Shown here: one piece after another, positions 49,811 through 60,370 of the stretch
Layout: the number at the start of each line of letters is the position of its first letter
How positions within the stretch are numbered: position 1 is the first letter of the stretch
DNA from: Paenibacillus sp. DMB20
Lineage (GTDB): Bacteria > Bacillota > Bacilli > Paenibacillales > Paenibacillaceae
Assembly: GCF_000987955.1 (NCBI RefSeq)
Contig: NZ_LAZU01000020.1
Coordinates: forward strand, 1-64,000
Direction: 5' to 3'
Length of the DNA stretch: 64,000 nucleotides
Program-made: the position numbers and the translations under genes
Notes under the pieces: generated by a model
What the model saw: only the letters and a program-made list of their open reading frames with translations
Told to the model about the DNA's origin: nothing
Databases searched by the model: none

Positions 49811-51175
49811 ATGGGCGGAGAACTCTATTTCGATCGGATCCCTCCCCAGAACCTCGAAGCGGAGCAGGCGGTGCTCGGTGCCGTCCTGCTGCAGAGCGAG
49901 GCGCTAATTACGGCGATGGAGCGGGTGCAGAGCGAGGATTTCTACGATAAGTCGCACCAGATGATTTATGAGGCCATGGTGCAGCTTGGAGAAGAGAGCC
50001 AGCCGATCGATCTGGTGACTCTCACTTCCCGCCTTCAGGATAAAGGCCAGTTGGAAGAGGTCGGCGGCGTCAGCTATTTGGCGAAGCTTGCCCACGGGGT
50101 TCCAACGGCGGCTAACGTAGATTATTACGCTCAGATCATTGAGGAAAAATCGATGCTCCGGCGTCTGATCCGCACGGCAACCCAGATCGTAAGCGAAGGA
50201 TATACCGGCGGCGAAGACGTGTCCGGCATGCTTAGCGAAGCGGAGCGCCGGATCCTGGAAATCTCCAACCGCAGAACAGGCAGCGGCTTTATCGCGATAC
50301 GCGACGTGCTGATGGAAGTGTTCGAGAAGGTGGAGGTTCTGCATCAGAACCGGGGAAGCACGACGGGGATTCCCTCAGGTTTCGTTGACCTGGACAAAAT
50401 GACGAGCGGATTCCAGCGAAGCGACCTCATCATCGTGGCAGCCCGTCCGTCGGTAGGCAAGACGGCGTTTGCCCTTAACATTGCCCAAAATGTAGCCATT
50501 CGCGCCAAAGAAACGGTAGCCATCTTCAGTCTGGAGATGTCGGCGCCGCAGCTGGTCCAGCGGATGATCTGCGCGGAGGCCAACCTCGACGCGGGCGTGA
50601 TGCGGAACGGCGACTTTAAGGGAGACGAGGATTGGGCCAAGCTTACGATGGGCATCGCGGCCTTGTCGGAGGCCGAAATCTACATCGATGATACTCCCGG
50701 CGTAACGGTTGCGGATATTCGCGCCAAATGCCGCCGTTTAAAGAAAGAGAAGGGGCTCGGCATGATCCTGATCGACTATCTTCAGCTGATCCACGGGCGC
50801 GGCAAGGCCGGAGAAAACCGTCAGCAGGAAGTTTCCGAGATCTCCCGTACGCTGAAGCAGATTGCCCGTGAGCTTGAGGTGCCTGTCATTGCGCTGTCAC
50901 AGCTCAGCCGGGGCGTAGAGCAGCGTCAGGACAAGCGTCCGATGATGAGTGACCTGCGGGAATCCGGGTCGATCGAGCAGGATGCGGATATCGTAGCCTT
51001 TCTGTACCGGGATGACTATTACAATCAGGAAACGGAAAAGAAAAATATTATCGAAATTATTATCGCCAAGCAGCGTAACGGCCCGGTAGGAACGGTCGAG
51101 CTGGTGTTCTTGAAAAATTTCAATAAGTTTGTCAACTACGAGCGTACGCACGCCGATGCATTTGCCGCCGGTTAG
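49811..51175 (+). CDS. dnaC: replicative DNA helicase (DnaB type)
   Basis: A 454-residue hexameric helicase (called DnaC in Bacillus, DnaB elsewhere). N-terminal collar domain (PPQNLEAEQAVLGAVLL), then the RecA-like domain with Walker A ARPSVGKTAFALN, Walker B MILIDYLQLI and the DLRESGSIEQDAD block. No intein is present. It follows rplI by 2 nt. Confidence 0.98.
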   Translation: MGGELYFDRIPPQNLEAEQAVLGAVLLQSEALITAMERVQSEDFYDKSHQMIYEAMVQLGEESQPIDLVTLTSRLQDKGQLEEVGGVSYLAKLAHGVPTAANVDYYAQIIEEKSMLRRLIRTATQIVSEGYTGGEDVSGMLSEAERRILEISNRRTGSGFIAIRDVLMEVFEKVEVLHQNRGSTTGIPSGFVDLDKMTSGFQRSDLIIVAARPSVGKTAFALNIAQNVAIRAKETVAIFSLEMSAPQLVQRMICAEANLDAGVMRNGDFKGDEDWAKLTMGIAALSEAEIYIDDTPGVTVADIRAKCRRLKKEKGLGMILIDYLQLIHGRGKAGENRQQEVSEISRTLKQIARELEVPVIALSQLSRGVEQRQDKRPMMSDLRESGSIEQDADIVAFLYRDDYYNQETEKKNIIEIIIAKQRNGPVGTVELVFLKNFNKFVNYERTHADAFAAG

Positions 51176-51216
51176 CCTAACGGGACTCCATTCATTTTTT
51201 GGATAACAAAATATAT

Positions 51217-51310
51217 AAAATATAAGCCAAGCATAAGCTCTTTATTTATGCTTGGCTTTATTGTTTCTATCAGACCTTCTTCGTCTTATGAGAGGAACGA
51301 TGGACGTTTC
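51217..51310 (+). other. two-hairpin structured element, copy 1 (after dnaC)
   Basis: P1 is a 13-bp stem AAGCCAAGCATAA / TTTATGCTTGGCTT (about 51224-51258). P2 follows with CGTC ... GACG and the loop segment ATGAGAGGAAC, ending in CGTTTCTACTT. The same order and similar sequence occur at 58401-58495. P1 might also end dnaC transcription, but it has no proper T-run. Confidence 0.5.
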
Positions 51311-51358
51311 TACTTCATTTTGGTAGCTTACCCAGGACGAATCTGCTGGTATATCTTC

Positions 51359-51407
51359 TAAATCCCGAACAATCGCACACACCCATGTGCAATTGTTCGT
51401 TTTTTAT
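51359..51407. promoter_or_regulatory. PurR boxes upstream of purA
   Basis: CCCGAACAAT and, inverted, ATTGTTCG form two arms 18 nt apart, matching the PurBox core CCGAAC-A/T-A/T-T. They lie directly upstream of the purA -35. The arms, with an inner GCAC/GTGC, can also pair in RNA and are followed by T6. Confidence 0.75.
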
Positions 51408-51436
51408 TTGACTTTAAAAAAGCGGACTGTTACACT
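51408..51436 (+). promoter_or_regulatory. purA promoter
   Basis: TTGACT, 17-nt spacer, TACACT, about 105 nt upstream of purA and immediately after the PurBoxes. Confidence 0.75.
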
Positions 51437-51490
51437 AATATTGCTGCCTTGACAGTGGCAGTGACGACAGTAAACGTAGTATGTCCATGA

Positions 51491-52828
<1,338 letters not shown>

Positions 52829-52845
52829 AACCTCAAAGCTGTAGG

Positions 52846-52907
52846 AAAAAGCCTGCCGTTAGATCGAGGTCCTTGAAGACCTCGCTCGAATCGGCGGGCT
52901 TTTTTTA
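52846..52907 (+). terminator. purA terminator
   Basis: Outer stem AAGCCTGCCG / CGGCGGGCTT with a nested CGAGGTC / GACCTCG hairpin, then T7. Confidence 0.88.
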
Positions 52908-53126
52908 CAATCCTATATAGAAGAAACGTCTAACGTATTAGAGGAATTTATCCTGTGATTGGAAATATATATCCCTTAAATCGTTGGCGCCAGACCCTAT
53001 AATGTCAGTATAAACAACCTGCACGAATGTGCAGGGCAGACGTTGTCAAGCGGTCAGTTACAATGTTTTACGATGGATTTGGGGATCCCGCGGAAAGCCG
53101 CTTGCAGCGCGAACAGCATGACAAAT

Positions 53127-53168
53127 AAAAAGATCGGCCCTTTCATCTATAGAGGGCCGATCTTTTTT
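53127..53168. terminator. terminator of the ABC transporter operon
   Basis: A 13-bp stem AAAGATCGGCCCT / AGGGCCGATCTTT with A- and T-runs on its two sides, usable from either direction. The region 52910-53120 between it and purA holds nothing recognisable. Confidence 0.85.
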
Positions 53169-53231
53169 TGCTTAAAGCAACTCGCGCTTCGTCGTTTTTA
53201 AGAAGGAAGACGAATTCGTCTCCCGCTTGTT

Positions 53232-53921
53232 TCAGGCCATCATCGGCCGCTCAGAGAGCTTGCCGTCTTCGATGTATACGATACGGTCGCACAAATCGAG
53301 CATTCGCTGGTCATGGGTAACCATAACCGCCGCCTTTTGCCGCAGTTTCACTTCATCCGCGAGCATTTGGACCACCGTGCGTCCCCGCTCCGAATCCAGG
53401 CTTGCCGTCGGTTCATCGGCCAAAATGAGCTCGGGGTCGTTCATCCACGCCCGCGCAATCGCAACCCGCTGCCGCTCACCGCCCGACAGGCTTTCCGGGT
53501 AATGGTTCATGCGGTGTGACAGCCCCAGCCGATTCAGCAGATCGTCCGCCAGCTTATCGCTATCCCGCTTGGATTTGCCGGCCAGCTTCGAAATAAGCAG
53601 CAGCTGGTCGCGAACGGTCAGATAAGGAATGAGATTGGACGATTGAAAAATAAAACCGATGTTGTCCAGCCGCACTTCGTTCATTTTCTTGGCGGATAAC
53701 TTGTCCACTTCCCTGCCGCCGATCATAACGCGGCCGCTGGACGGCGACAGCAAGGCACCGGCAATCGAGAGGAACGTGGACTTGCCGGATCCGGAAGGAC
53801 CGACGACGGCAACAAATTCCCCGGCCTTTACCGTGAGCGATACCTCATCCAGCACTTTAACCGAGACGTCTCCATCCCCAAATTCTTTGCTGACATGGTC
53901 GAATACCAATTTGTCATTCAT
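53232..53921 (-). CDS. ABC transporter ATP-binding protein (MacB/LolD type)
   Basis: A 229-residue ATPase: Walker A GPSGSGKSTFL (about 42-52), Q-loop, signature LSGGERQRVAIARA, Walker B LILADEPTASLD, H-loop THDQRML. This type works with FtsX-fold permeases in mechanotransmission transporters rather than classic import or export. Its ATG overlaps the permease stop by 1 nt. Substrate unknown; the neighbouring two-component system suggests a stress or antibiotic response. Confidence 0.94.
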   Translation of the reverse strand: MNDKLVFDHVSKEFGDGDVSVKVLDEVSLTVKAGEFVAVVGPSGSGKSTFLSIAGALLSPSSGRVMIGGREVDKLSAKKMNEVRLDNIGFIFQSSNLIPYLTVRDQLLLISKLAGKSKRDSDKLADDLLNRLGLSHRMNHYPESLSGGERQRVAIARAWMNDPELILADEPTASLDSERGRTVVQMLADEVKLRQKAAVMVTHDQRMLDLCDRIVYIEDGKLSERPMMA

Positions 53922-55021
53922 TATGCAGCCCTCCCGATGGCTTCGATAGCATCAATTTTGACGACACGGTAGAGTGACAACAGGGAACCCGCGAGCGACA
54001 CGAGCAGGAACAATCCGGCCGAGACCAGAACCAGCGACGGGGGCAGGTCAAACGGAATGCGGTTCCCGATTGCGGCGGCTGCTCCATAAGTCAGTCCGAT
54101 GCTGACAAGCAGGCTCACGACCGACAGAAGCAGGACCTGCATGATCAGGTTTCGCGCCAAATAACCGGATTGTGCCCCGATGGCCTTCAGAACGCCAAAC
54201 TGGTTCATTTTCTGAATCGTGATGACATAAAAGAATACGGCCAAGACAAACGCGGCAATGACAAACAGGAAAGCAATCATCATGATGAGCGATCCCTGCT
54301 CTTCCTTGTACCCCGGTATTCCCTTCAGGGCCTGGTCTTTGCTGATGACGTCAATGCCTTCAACCTTCTTGACAAGGGCGTCCGCCTTGTTTGGATCGGC
54401 ATGGATCGCAACCGCGTTAAAGAACACGCCGCGCTTGGAATCCGACGGATGTATCGAGGCCCAGCCTTCATCATTCATATGAAGGACGGGCGCGTGGCTG
54501 AAGGATTGTCCCTCCGTAAAGCCGACGATGGTGAACGTTTGGCCGGATGCCTGGTCGATGACCTGATCGCCGAGCTTGAAATCCTCTTCTTTCAATGAGA
54601 CGTCAGCCAGCACCTCATCGGCTTTGGTTTTGGCGATCATTTTGCCTTCCACAACCTTCGGAGCTAGCATATGGTCCGTATCGATCGCAAAAAAGGCGGC
54701 ATCCACCTTGGCGGGCGAGTTTCCTCGGGTCAGCGTCGTCATTTGAATGCCGAGCGGAGTAGCTGACGACTCGCCAATGGCTTGACGGATGTCCTTCCAG
54801 TTATCCTCGGTCAGGATGGATCGGCTTAAGCGCTGATCCGATTCTTTTTCCAGGACAAGGTAGTCCGCTTTCATATTTTTGATGGAAGAGGCATTATCGG
54901 AAGCCAGTCCCTGGGCCAGTCCCGTTACAAAAAGCACCAGCCAGGCGATCAGCACCATAATGAACCCGATTAACAAATAACGCAGCTTTGCATGTTTGAG
55001 TTCGCGCAGGGCAAGAAACAT
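53921..55021 (-). CDS. ABC transporter permease (FtsX family)
   Basis: A 366-residue permease: an N-terminal TM (about 14-36), a large external domain (about 40-245) and three more TMs (about 250-360) with the FtsX pattern GVLKAIGAQSGYLARNLIMQ. With four TMs it matches MacB/LolC-like permeases. It is the partner of the ATPase downstream and follows the sensor kinase gene by about 115 nt. Confidence 0.93.
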   Translation of the reverse strand: MFLALRELKHAKLRYLLIGFIMVLIAWLVLFVTGLAQGLASDNASSIKNMKADYLVLEKESDQRLSRSILTEDNWKDIRQAIGESSATPLGIQMTTLTRGNSPAKVDAAFFAIDTDHMLAPKVVEGKMIAKTKADEVLADVSLKEEDFKLGDQVIDQASGQTFTIVGFTEGQSFSHAPVLHMNDEGWASIHPSDSKRGVFFNAVAIHADPNKADALVKKVEGIDVISKDQALKGIPGYKEEQGSLIMMIAFLFVIAAFVLAVFFYVITIQKMNQFGVLKAIGAQSGYLARNLIMQVLLLSVVSLLVSIGLTYGAAAAIGNRIPFDLPPSLVLVSAGLFLLVSLAGSLLSLYRVVKIDAIEAIGRAA

Positions 55022-55138
55022 ACCATTTCATCTCCATTCCTTTATGTACTGTAAGCAGGTGATCCCTTCTTGTCTCGACCTTGATATCAGTATAAAAAGG
55101 TTATATGAACGGAAAATGAACGGGGGATGAGCCGAATC

Positions 55139-56518
55139 TTAAACGGCAGGAAGGCGTACCCGAAACGTCGTTCCTTCCCCGGGACGGCTTTTCACCTCGA
55201 TATGTCCGTGATGAAGATCGATGATTTTCTTGGTAATGGAGAGGCCGAGTCCGGTGCTGTTCTCTTTCCGGTCCCGGGCGGTGTCCGCTTTATAGAACCG
55301 GTTAAAAATATGGGGGAGGTCGCTCTCCGAAATTCCAATTCCCGTATCCGAAATTTCGACGCTGCACAGGTTATTCTGCCGCGACAGGCGGATCGTAATG
55401 GTACCGCCCTCTTCCGTAAATTTGATGCTGTTGGTCAAGAGGTTGGTCCATACCTGATGCAGCAGCTGCGGATCCCCATGAACGTAGAGGGAGGGGAGCT
55501 CCAGGTCCATGGCCAGGTCCTTGCTGCGCCAGCTCCATTCCGTCACGGTCAGTACCTGTCTGATTTGGTCTGCCAAATCAAACGGGGTTTTGTCTATCAG
55601 GTTGTCTTCCTTATCGAGCGAGGCCAGCATTAACAGCTGTTTGCTCAAATGGGACATACGCCGGCTTTCCTCCTCGATAATGGATAAATAGCGCTGCTGC
55701 TGTTCCGCGGACAGGTTCTGGGATTGCAGCGTCTGCGAGAAGCCCTGAATCGAAGCGAGCGGAGACTGAATCTCGTGGGACACGTTCGAGACAAATTCCT
55801 GGCGCATCTGCTCCAGCTGTTCCAGACCTTTGGCCATGCGGGAAAAATGATCGGCCAGCTTGCCGATTTCATCCTGCCGCTTGACGTCCAGCTTCAAATC
55901 GTATTTGCCCTGGGAAATGTGTTGGGTCGCCTCCGTCAGTTTCACGATGGGCTTTACAATATGCCGCGTAACAATGCCGACAAGCAGAATGCAGAGCAGG
56001 ATGGAAATCAGCAAGATGATGGAGAAAAAGATGCGCATCTCGCCGAACTGCACCGTGACGTCGGGGCGCAGAAAAAGAGCATGGGTCGCTCCGCCGATCT
56101 CAATCGGAACGCCGATGGAGTTATTCAGGTCATTGTCAAAAAAACCGGTAATAAACAGCCCGGATGGAAAGTTGCGGATGCCATGATACGTCTCCCCTCC
56201 GAGGACTTGCCGAATGATCTCCGGCGCAAGCTCCGTATTTCTGAATTCCCCGCCGTAATACTCGCCCTTGCCATGTTCGTCAACCAGATAAATCTGATAG
56301 CCCAGCTTGCCGACATGCTCCAGATAGTCCCGGGCTTGGACGTCCGGGTAACGGGTATAGAAGCGTTCGATATCATGAGCCATGGACGTGATTTTTCGGT
56401 CGTTAAATCCTTTCAGATTGTACTGGTAATACAAATTGGACAGGATGAACGCCGTAAAGCTGCTTAAGAGCAGAATGCCTATGGTCGTTAAGACGATTCG
56501 GGAGTAAAGTGTCTTCAC
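55139..56518 (-). CDS. two-component sensor histidine kinase
   Basis: A 459-residue membrane kinase. TM1 is at about residues 8-30, an extracellular sensor domain spans about 30-165, TM2 is at about 170-190, then a HAMP (IVKLTEATQHISQGKYD). The phosphoacceptor is His248 in SHEIQSPLASIQGF, noticeably HEIQSPL instead of HELRTPL. The catalytic domain has TNSIKFTEEGG (N box), DTGIGIS (G1) and GLGLSI (G2). The GTG start at 56518 overlaps the regulator stop by 4 nt. Confidence 0.94.
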   Translation of the reverse strand: MKTLYSRIVLTTIGILLLSSFTAFILSNLYYQYNLKGFNDRKITSMAHDIERFYTRYPDVQARDYLEHVGKLGYQIYLVDEHGKGEYYGGEFRNTELAPEIIRQVLGGETYHGIRNFPSGLFITGFFDNDLNNSIGVPIEIGGATHALFLRPDVTVQFGEMRIFFSIILLISILLCILLVGIVTRHIVKPIVKLTEATQHISQGKYDLKLDVKRQDEIGKLADHFSRMAKGLEQLEQMRQEFVSNVSHEIQSPLASIQGFSQTLQSQNLSAEQQQRYLSIIEEESRRMSHLSKQLLMLASLDKEDNLIDKTPFDLADQIRQVLTVTEWSWRSKDLAMDLELPSLYVHGDPQLLHQVWTNLLTNSIKFTEEGGTITIRLSRQNNLCSVEISDTGIGISESDLPHIFNRFYKADTARDRKENSTGLGLSITKKIIDLHHGHIEVKSRPGEGTTFRVRLPAV

Positions 56519-57195
56519 TTTGCCTTGACCTCCAGCTTGTATCCGACGCCCCGGACCGTCCGAATCGTAAAGTCTTCGCTCCGGTCCGCAAAACGTTCCC
56601 GCAGACGCTTGATATGCACGTCCACCGTCCGGTCGTCTCCGTCGAAATCGGAGCCCCATATCAGCCGGATCAGCTCGTCCCGGGTAAAGGTCCGGTCCGG
56701 GTAGCTTGCCAGCTGGGAGAGCAGCTCAAACTCCTTCATCGGGAGCATCAGCACTTTGCCGTGTCCGTAAATTTCGTAGCTCTTGCGGTCAATCACGGTA
56801 TCATGAATCTGGATCTTGTCGGCGCTGACCATCTGATAACGCCGAAGCAGCGCCTTAATTCGAAACAGCAGCTCTTTTGGCTCGAACGGCTTGGTGACAT
56901 AATCGTCGGTACCGACGGCAAAACCTCTTTCTTTGTCGATCAGTTGGTCTTTGGCGGTAAGCAGAATAACGGGAAAATCATAGTCTCTCCGAATCTCTTC
57001 GCACAGCTGGTAGCCGTTCTTATTGGGCATCATGATATCGACGACGGCCAGGTGAATCTGCTCCCGCTCGAGGCAGGCGGAAGCCTCTTCTCCGTCGGCC
57101 GCTTCAAACACGGCATAGCCTTCAAGCTGAAGGTGGTATCTCAATAACTCCCGGATGTGGGAATCGTCATCTGCAACTAAAATATGAATAACCAT
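56515..57195 (-). CDS. response regulator (OmpR/PhoB family)
   Basis: A 226-residue regulator: receiver domain residues 1-115 with DDD, the phosphoacceptor Asp in VVDIMMPNKNG, and the Lys in DYVTKPFEP; then a winged-helix DNA-binding domain (TFTRDELIRLIWG, TVDVHIKRLRERF). It is the partner of the kinase it overlaps. ATG 57195 (MVIHILVADDD) follows AAGGAGG by 11 nt; an upstream in-frame ATG exists but that region is the leader. Probable target: the adjacent ABC genes. Confidence 0.94.
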   Translation of the reverse strand: MVIHILVADDDSHIRELLRYHLQLEGYAVFEAADGEEASACLEREQIHLAVVDIMMPNKNGYQLCEEIRRDYDFPVILLTAKDQLIDKERGFAVGTDDYVTKPFEPKELLFRIKALLRRYQMVSADKIQIHDTVIDRKSYEIYGHGKVLMLPMKEFELLSQLASYPDRTFTRDELIRLIWGSDFDGDDRTVDVHIKRLRERFADRSEDFTIRTVRGVGYKLEVKAK

Positions 57196-57452
57196 AACGG
57201 AAATATCCTCCTTGATCGTCATATATGATCCTGCATGGCTGAATTCATAGATATCATAGCACGACCCTGGTTTTACCCAAAATAAGATAAGGCATAGCGG
57301 CGAAAGGCCGCATGGCAAGCAAAAATGAATATTAAAAAATATAAAAACCGGCACTTTAAGAGGTTGAACCATCTTCATGCCGTCCATACTGGATAAAGAA
57401 AGCAATGATCATTAAGGTCATTTCGGACTTGCTAGAAGAAGGAGGCAGGCAT

Positions 57453-58211
57453 ATGAAGCTGCTGAAATGGCTGCTAAAAATCAGTCTTACGGCCGTACTT
57501 GTCAGTACATTGACCATCCTCACGACGGGAATAGTGGTGAATGCCTACATCCAATCGGTGCTGGCCAGTTTTAATATCCAGCTGGAAGGCCAGCCGATGG
57601 GGATTGGCGGCATCATGAAGAATGTATTCGGCATGAACAGCTCCAAGGCAAAGGATACGGAAAAAAACGTAACGGGAGAGAAGCAGGAGGGGGCAGACCC
57701 TTTCGGCAGTAGCTTAGGGACGACCGGCACATCTGCGGATGATTCCGCCGCTGACGCCAAGGATGGTACGGCCGGCAGCAGCGACAACGGCTTGTCTTCC
57801 GATACGGGCTCCGAGGCGGACTCCGGTTCCGAGGCCGGCAGAGATGGCGGGACTTCGGGCAGCGTACGGGGTCAAAAGGACGGCGATCCTTCTGCGGAAG
57901 GGGAAAATCCTCCGCCGGAGGATTCCGTTCCGGTCATGGGAAACGCCGGAGAATCGGCGACCCAGGTAGACCAGCAGATGGTGATGACGCCGGACGAGCT
58001 TATGGACAAGAAGAGTAGCCTGACAATGAAAGAAAAAGAGGAGATTTTTACGCTGCTGATGAATAAGCTGCCCCAGCCGGAAATGCAGAAAATATCCGAA
58101 GCCATGGAAGACGGATTAACGGCCGAGGAGCTGGAAGAAATCGAGCGGGGGATTTCCAAATACTTGAGCAAAAACGAATTCGACAAGCTGCTGAACCTGC
58201 TTCAAAAATAA
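57453..58211 (+). CDS. unrecognised membrane-anchored low-complexity protein
   Basis: A 252-residue protein I do not recognise. An N-terminal membrane helix (about residues 8-30, LKISLTAVLVSTLTILTTGIV) leads into a region rich in Gly, Ser, Asp and Glu (about 70-165, no repeats of fixed length), then a charged helical C-terminus (about 175-252) with two similar E-x-x-L-x-L-L segments. The C-terminus looks like a folded helical domain, the middle like a flexible spacer. AAGGAGG lies 7 nt before the ATG. It diverges from the two-component cluster and precedes the cell-wall hydrolase; a cell-envelope role is only inferred. Confidence 0.75.
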   Translation: MKLLKWLLKISLTAVLVSTLTILTTGIVVNAYIQSVLASFNIQLEGQPMGIGGIMKNVFGMNSSKAKDTEKNVTGEKQEGADPFGSSLGTTGTSADDSAADAKDGTAGSSDNGLSSDTGSEADSGSEAGRDGGTSGSVRGQKDGDPSAEGENPPPEDSVPVMGNAGESATQVDQQMVMTPDELMDKKSSLTMKEKEEIFTLLMNKLPQPEMQKISEAMEDGLTAEELEEIERGISKYLSKNEFDKLLNLLQK

Positions 58212-58288
58212 CCTGAAAGCCGGTCTGCGCGCCGCCATGTCACCATTTTGTCATCAGCGACGAATCCAAAATGATAGGAAAATCGAGG

Positions 58289-58313
58289 AAACCCGCGTCC
58301 GACGCGGGTTTTT
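58289..58313 (+). terminator. terminator after the low-complexity gene
   Basis: Stem AACCCGCG / CGCGGGTT with a 5-nt loop, then T5. Confidence 0.85.
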
Positions 58314-58400
58314 CGCTGTCTTGCGCAGACTTGCTTCGACAGTAAATGCTATGTTAAAGTAAACAGAGACTTAAAAGGTTAAGATTTTGATACTTTTTGA

Positions 58401-58495
58401 AAATATAAGCAAGCGTAAGATTCCATTTATGCTTGGATTATATTTCTCGCAGAAACGCTATCGTCCATGAGGAAGGACGACAAAGCCGTTTCTGC
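58401..58495 (+). other. two-hairpin structured element, copy 2 (before the M23 gene)
   Basis: P1: AAATATAA pairs with TTATATTT and, across a small bulge, CAAGCGTAA pairs with TTATGCTTG (58401-58445). P2: GCAGAAACG pairs perfectly with CGTTTCTGC (58449-58457 and 58487-58495), enclosing CGTCC-ATGAGGAA-GGACG. It sits about 85 nt upstream of the M23 peptidase start, in the likely 5' leader. I do not recognise it as a known riboswitch. It resembles the element at 51217. Confidence 0.6.
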
Positions 58496-58578
58496 TTAGA
58501 CGGATCAATTTGAGACGCAGCTTACGACATACCACAAGTGGTTCGTACATAAGGATACAGGTTGAAAAGGAGAAGAGC

Positions 58579-60156
58579 ATGAAAGGTTTCAAAGGCAAGC
58601 GGTGGGTTGAAAACGTCATGAACGGCTTGAAGACCGGACGTTCCGCTAAACACAATGAAAACCCCATACACGAATCCGGCACCCAGACTGATGTAAGAAC
58701 GGACAGATGGTACAAATCCCGCAAGTGGATCGTAATCCCCGCAGGTATTTTGCTGACGGCAGGCGTGATGTTTTTTGCAGGAAGAGCATATGTAAACGCG
58801 AATACGATACCGTTTTATCACGTTTACGTGAACGGTGAGCATATAGGCACGATCCAGGATGACGAGCAGTTGGACAAGCTGTTTGAAACGAAGCAGAAGT
58901 ACTATGAAGAGAAATACCCTGACGCCATGATGGTGCTTTATACCGACGGCATTACGACAAAAGCGGCGCGGGACTATAAACCTGTGGTGACAACCGAGGA
59001 GACCCTGGCCAAGCTGGACGGCATGCTGAAGGCCTATGCCCGCGGCGTCGAGCTGAAGCTGGATGGTAAAACGGTGGCGATCGTAAAGGATCAGCAAACG
59101 GCCCAAGCCGTCGTTGAAGCGGCGAAAGCGAAGTATGTCCCCGATTCTGTTGGGACCCGCACGGTTGCCTTTAAGAAAACGTCCGCCTCAGCCGTAAAGG
59201 GCGGAAATGCACCGGCAAAGGGAGCCGAAGTAAAATCGGTCAACATTAAGGAAGACATATCGGTCTCCCCAACCAAGACGGACCCGAACAAAATACTGGA
59301 TAAGCAGGAAGCCGTCAAGGCGCTCACCGCAACGAAGGAACAGCCGGTGGAGTACACGATCAAGGAAGGGGATACCATCTCCTCCATCGCCAAAGCCCAC
59401 GGGATGAAAAGGGCCGAAGTGGTTGCGCTGAACCCGGGTCTGCAGGAGAAGTACATGCAGATCGGCACGATCCTTGAGCTGAGCCGTCCGGAATCCCCGT
59501 TGACGGTGCAAACCGTGGAGACGGTAACGGAGAAGATGGCCAGCAAGCCGGAAACGATTGTCCGCACGAGCGATAAGCTGCCGAAGGGCAAACGCAAGGT
59601 TGTCCGTCACGGACGCGACGGCGTGAAGCGGGTCAACTATGTGGTGACGAAGGAGAACGGCAAGATTGTCTCGAAGCAGTGGACAGGGCAGCAGGTTGTC
59701 GAGCCCGCTTTGCCGGAAGTCGTGTATAAGGGGACCAAGGTGAAGGTACAGAAAAAGGTGGTAAAACCGACTGTATCCACTGAGCGGACCAGCGGCCGCT
59801 TATTCGCATGGCCGGTCAGCGGCGCCCGTATTACAAGCGCATACGGCGCACGGTGGGGGCGGACCCATGAAGGCCTTGATATGGTAGGCGGACGCACCAT
59901 TATGGCTGCGGCAGGAGGCAAGGTGGTATTTGCCGGAAGGCAGGGAAGTTACGGCAATGCCGTTATCGTCGACCATGGAAATGGTTACCAGACGCTGTAT
60001 GGACATATGAGCAGCATTTCGGTCCGCAACGGCCAATCGGTGGGGCAGGGAAGCACGCTCGGCATTATGGGCAGCACCGGCCGCTCCACTGGCATTCACC
60101 TTCACTTTGAAATTCGCAAAAACGGAGCCCAGCAAAACCCTATGAAATATTTTTAA
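58579..60156 (+). CDS. LysM-G5-M23 peptidoglycan hydrolase
   Basis: A 525-residue secreted or membrane-anchored hydrolase. TM at about 50-68, a YabE-like region, a LysM domain (YTIKEGDTISSIAKAHGM, about residues 257-300) for glycan binding, a G5 domain (about 305-385), then the M23 peptidase with zinc ligands HEGLD and HLHF near the C-terminus. It probably cleaves peptide cross-links during wall growth. ATG 58579 has AAAGGAGA 5 nt upstream. It precedes the WalRK system, which controls such hydrolases. Confidence 0.94.
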   Translation: MKGFKGKRWVENVMNGLKTGRSAKHNENPIHESGTQTDVRTDRWYKSRKWIVIPAGILLTAGVMFFAGRAYVNANTIPFYHVYVNGEHIGTIQDDEQLDKLFETKQKYYEEKYPDAMMVLYTDGITTKAARDYKPVVTTEETLAKLDGMLKAYARGVELKLDGKTVAIVKDQQTAQAVVEAAKAKYVPDSVGTRTVAFKKTSASAVKGGNAPAKGAEVKSVNIKEDISVSPTKTDPNKILDKQEAVKALTATKEQPVEYTIKEGDTISSIAKAHGMKRAEVVALNPGLQEKYMQIGTILELSRPESPLTVQTVETVTEKMASKPETIVRTSDKLPKGKRKVVRHGRDGVKRVNYVVTKENGKIVSKQWTGQQVVEPALPEVVYKGTKVKVQKKVVKPTVSTERTSGRLFAWPVSGARITSAYGARWGRTHEGLDMVGGRTIMAAAGGKVVFAGRQGSYGNAVIVDHGNGYQTLYGHMSSISVRNGQSVGQGSTLGIMGSTGRSTGIHLHFEIRKNGAQQNPMKYF

Positions 60157-60218
60157 TCTTGTGTTATACTGGGCTTACCAATGACGACATAAGCCATTAT
60201 TGGTTCATATATCATAAC

Positions 60219-60264
60219 AACAATGACATGGCCGTTCCTTTACCGGGGCGGCCATGTCATTGTT
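60219..60264 (+). terminator. long inverted repeat after the M23 gene
   Basis: A 16-bp perfect stem AACAATGACATGGCCG / CGGCCATGTCATTGTT with a 14-nt loop. There is no T-run on the plus strand, so it may be a terminator of the weak type or an mRNA-stabilising hairpin. Confidence 0.6.
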
Positions 60265-60370
60265 ATAAGGAGATTATTCTTTCCCCCGGTGAACGGATGT
60301 AAGGGGGAGCCAGGTATGCTAAAATAGAACGATAGACCGTTCAAGTGAAGGTATGAGGTGAGAAGTGACG

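Noticed and set aside
58381..58578. c-di-AMP (ydaO) riboswitch upstream of the M23 gene
   Set aside because: The position fits the class, but the conserved ydaO/yuaA sequence blocks are absent; the structure seen is a different two-hairpin element.
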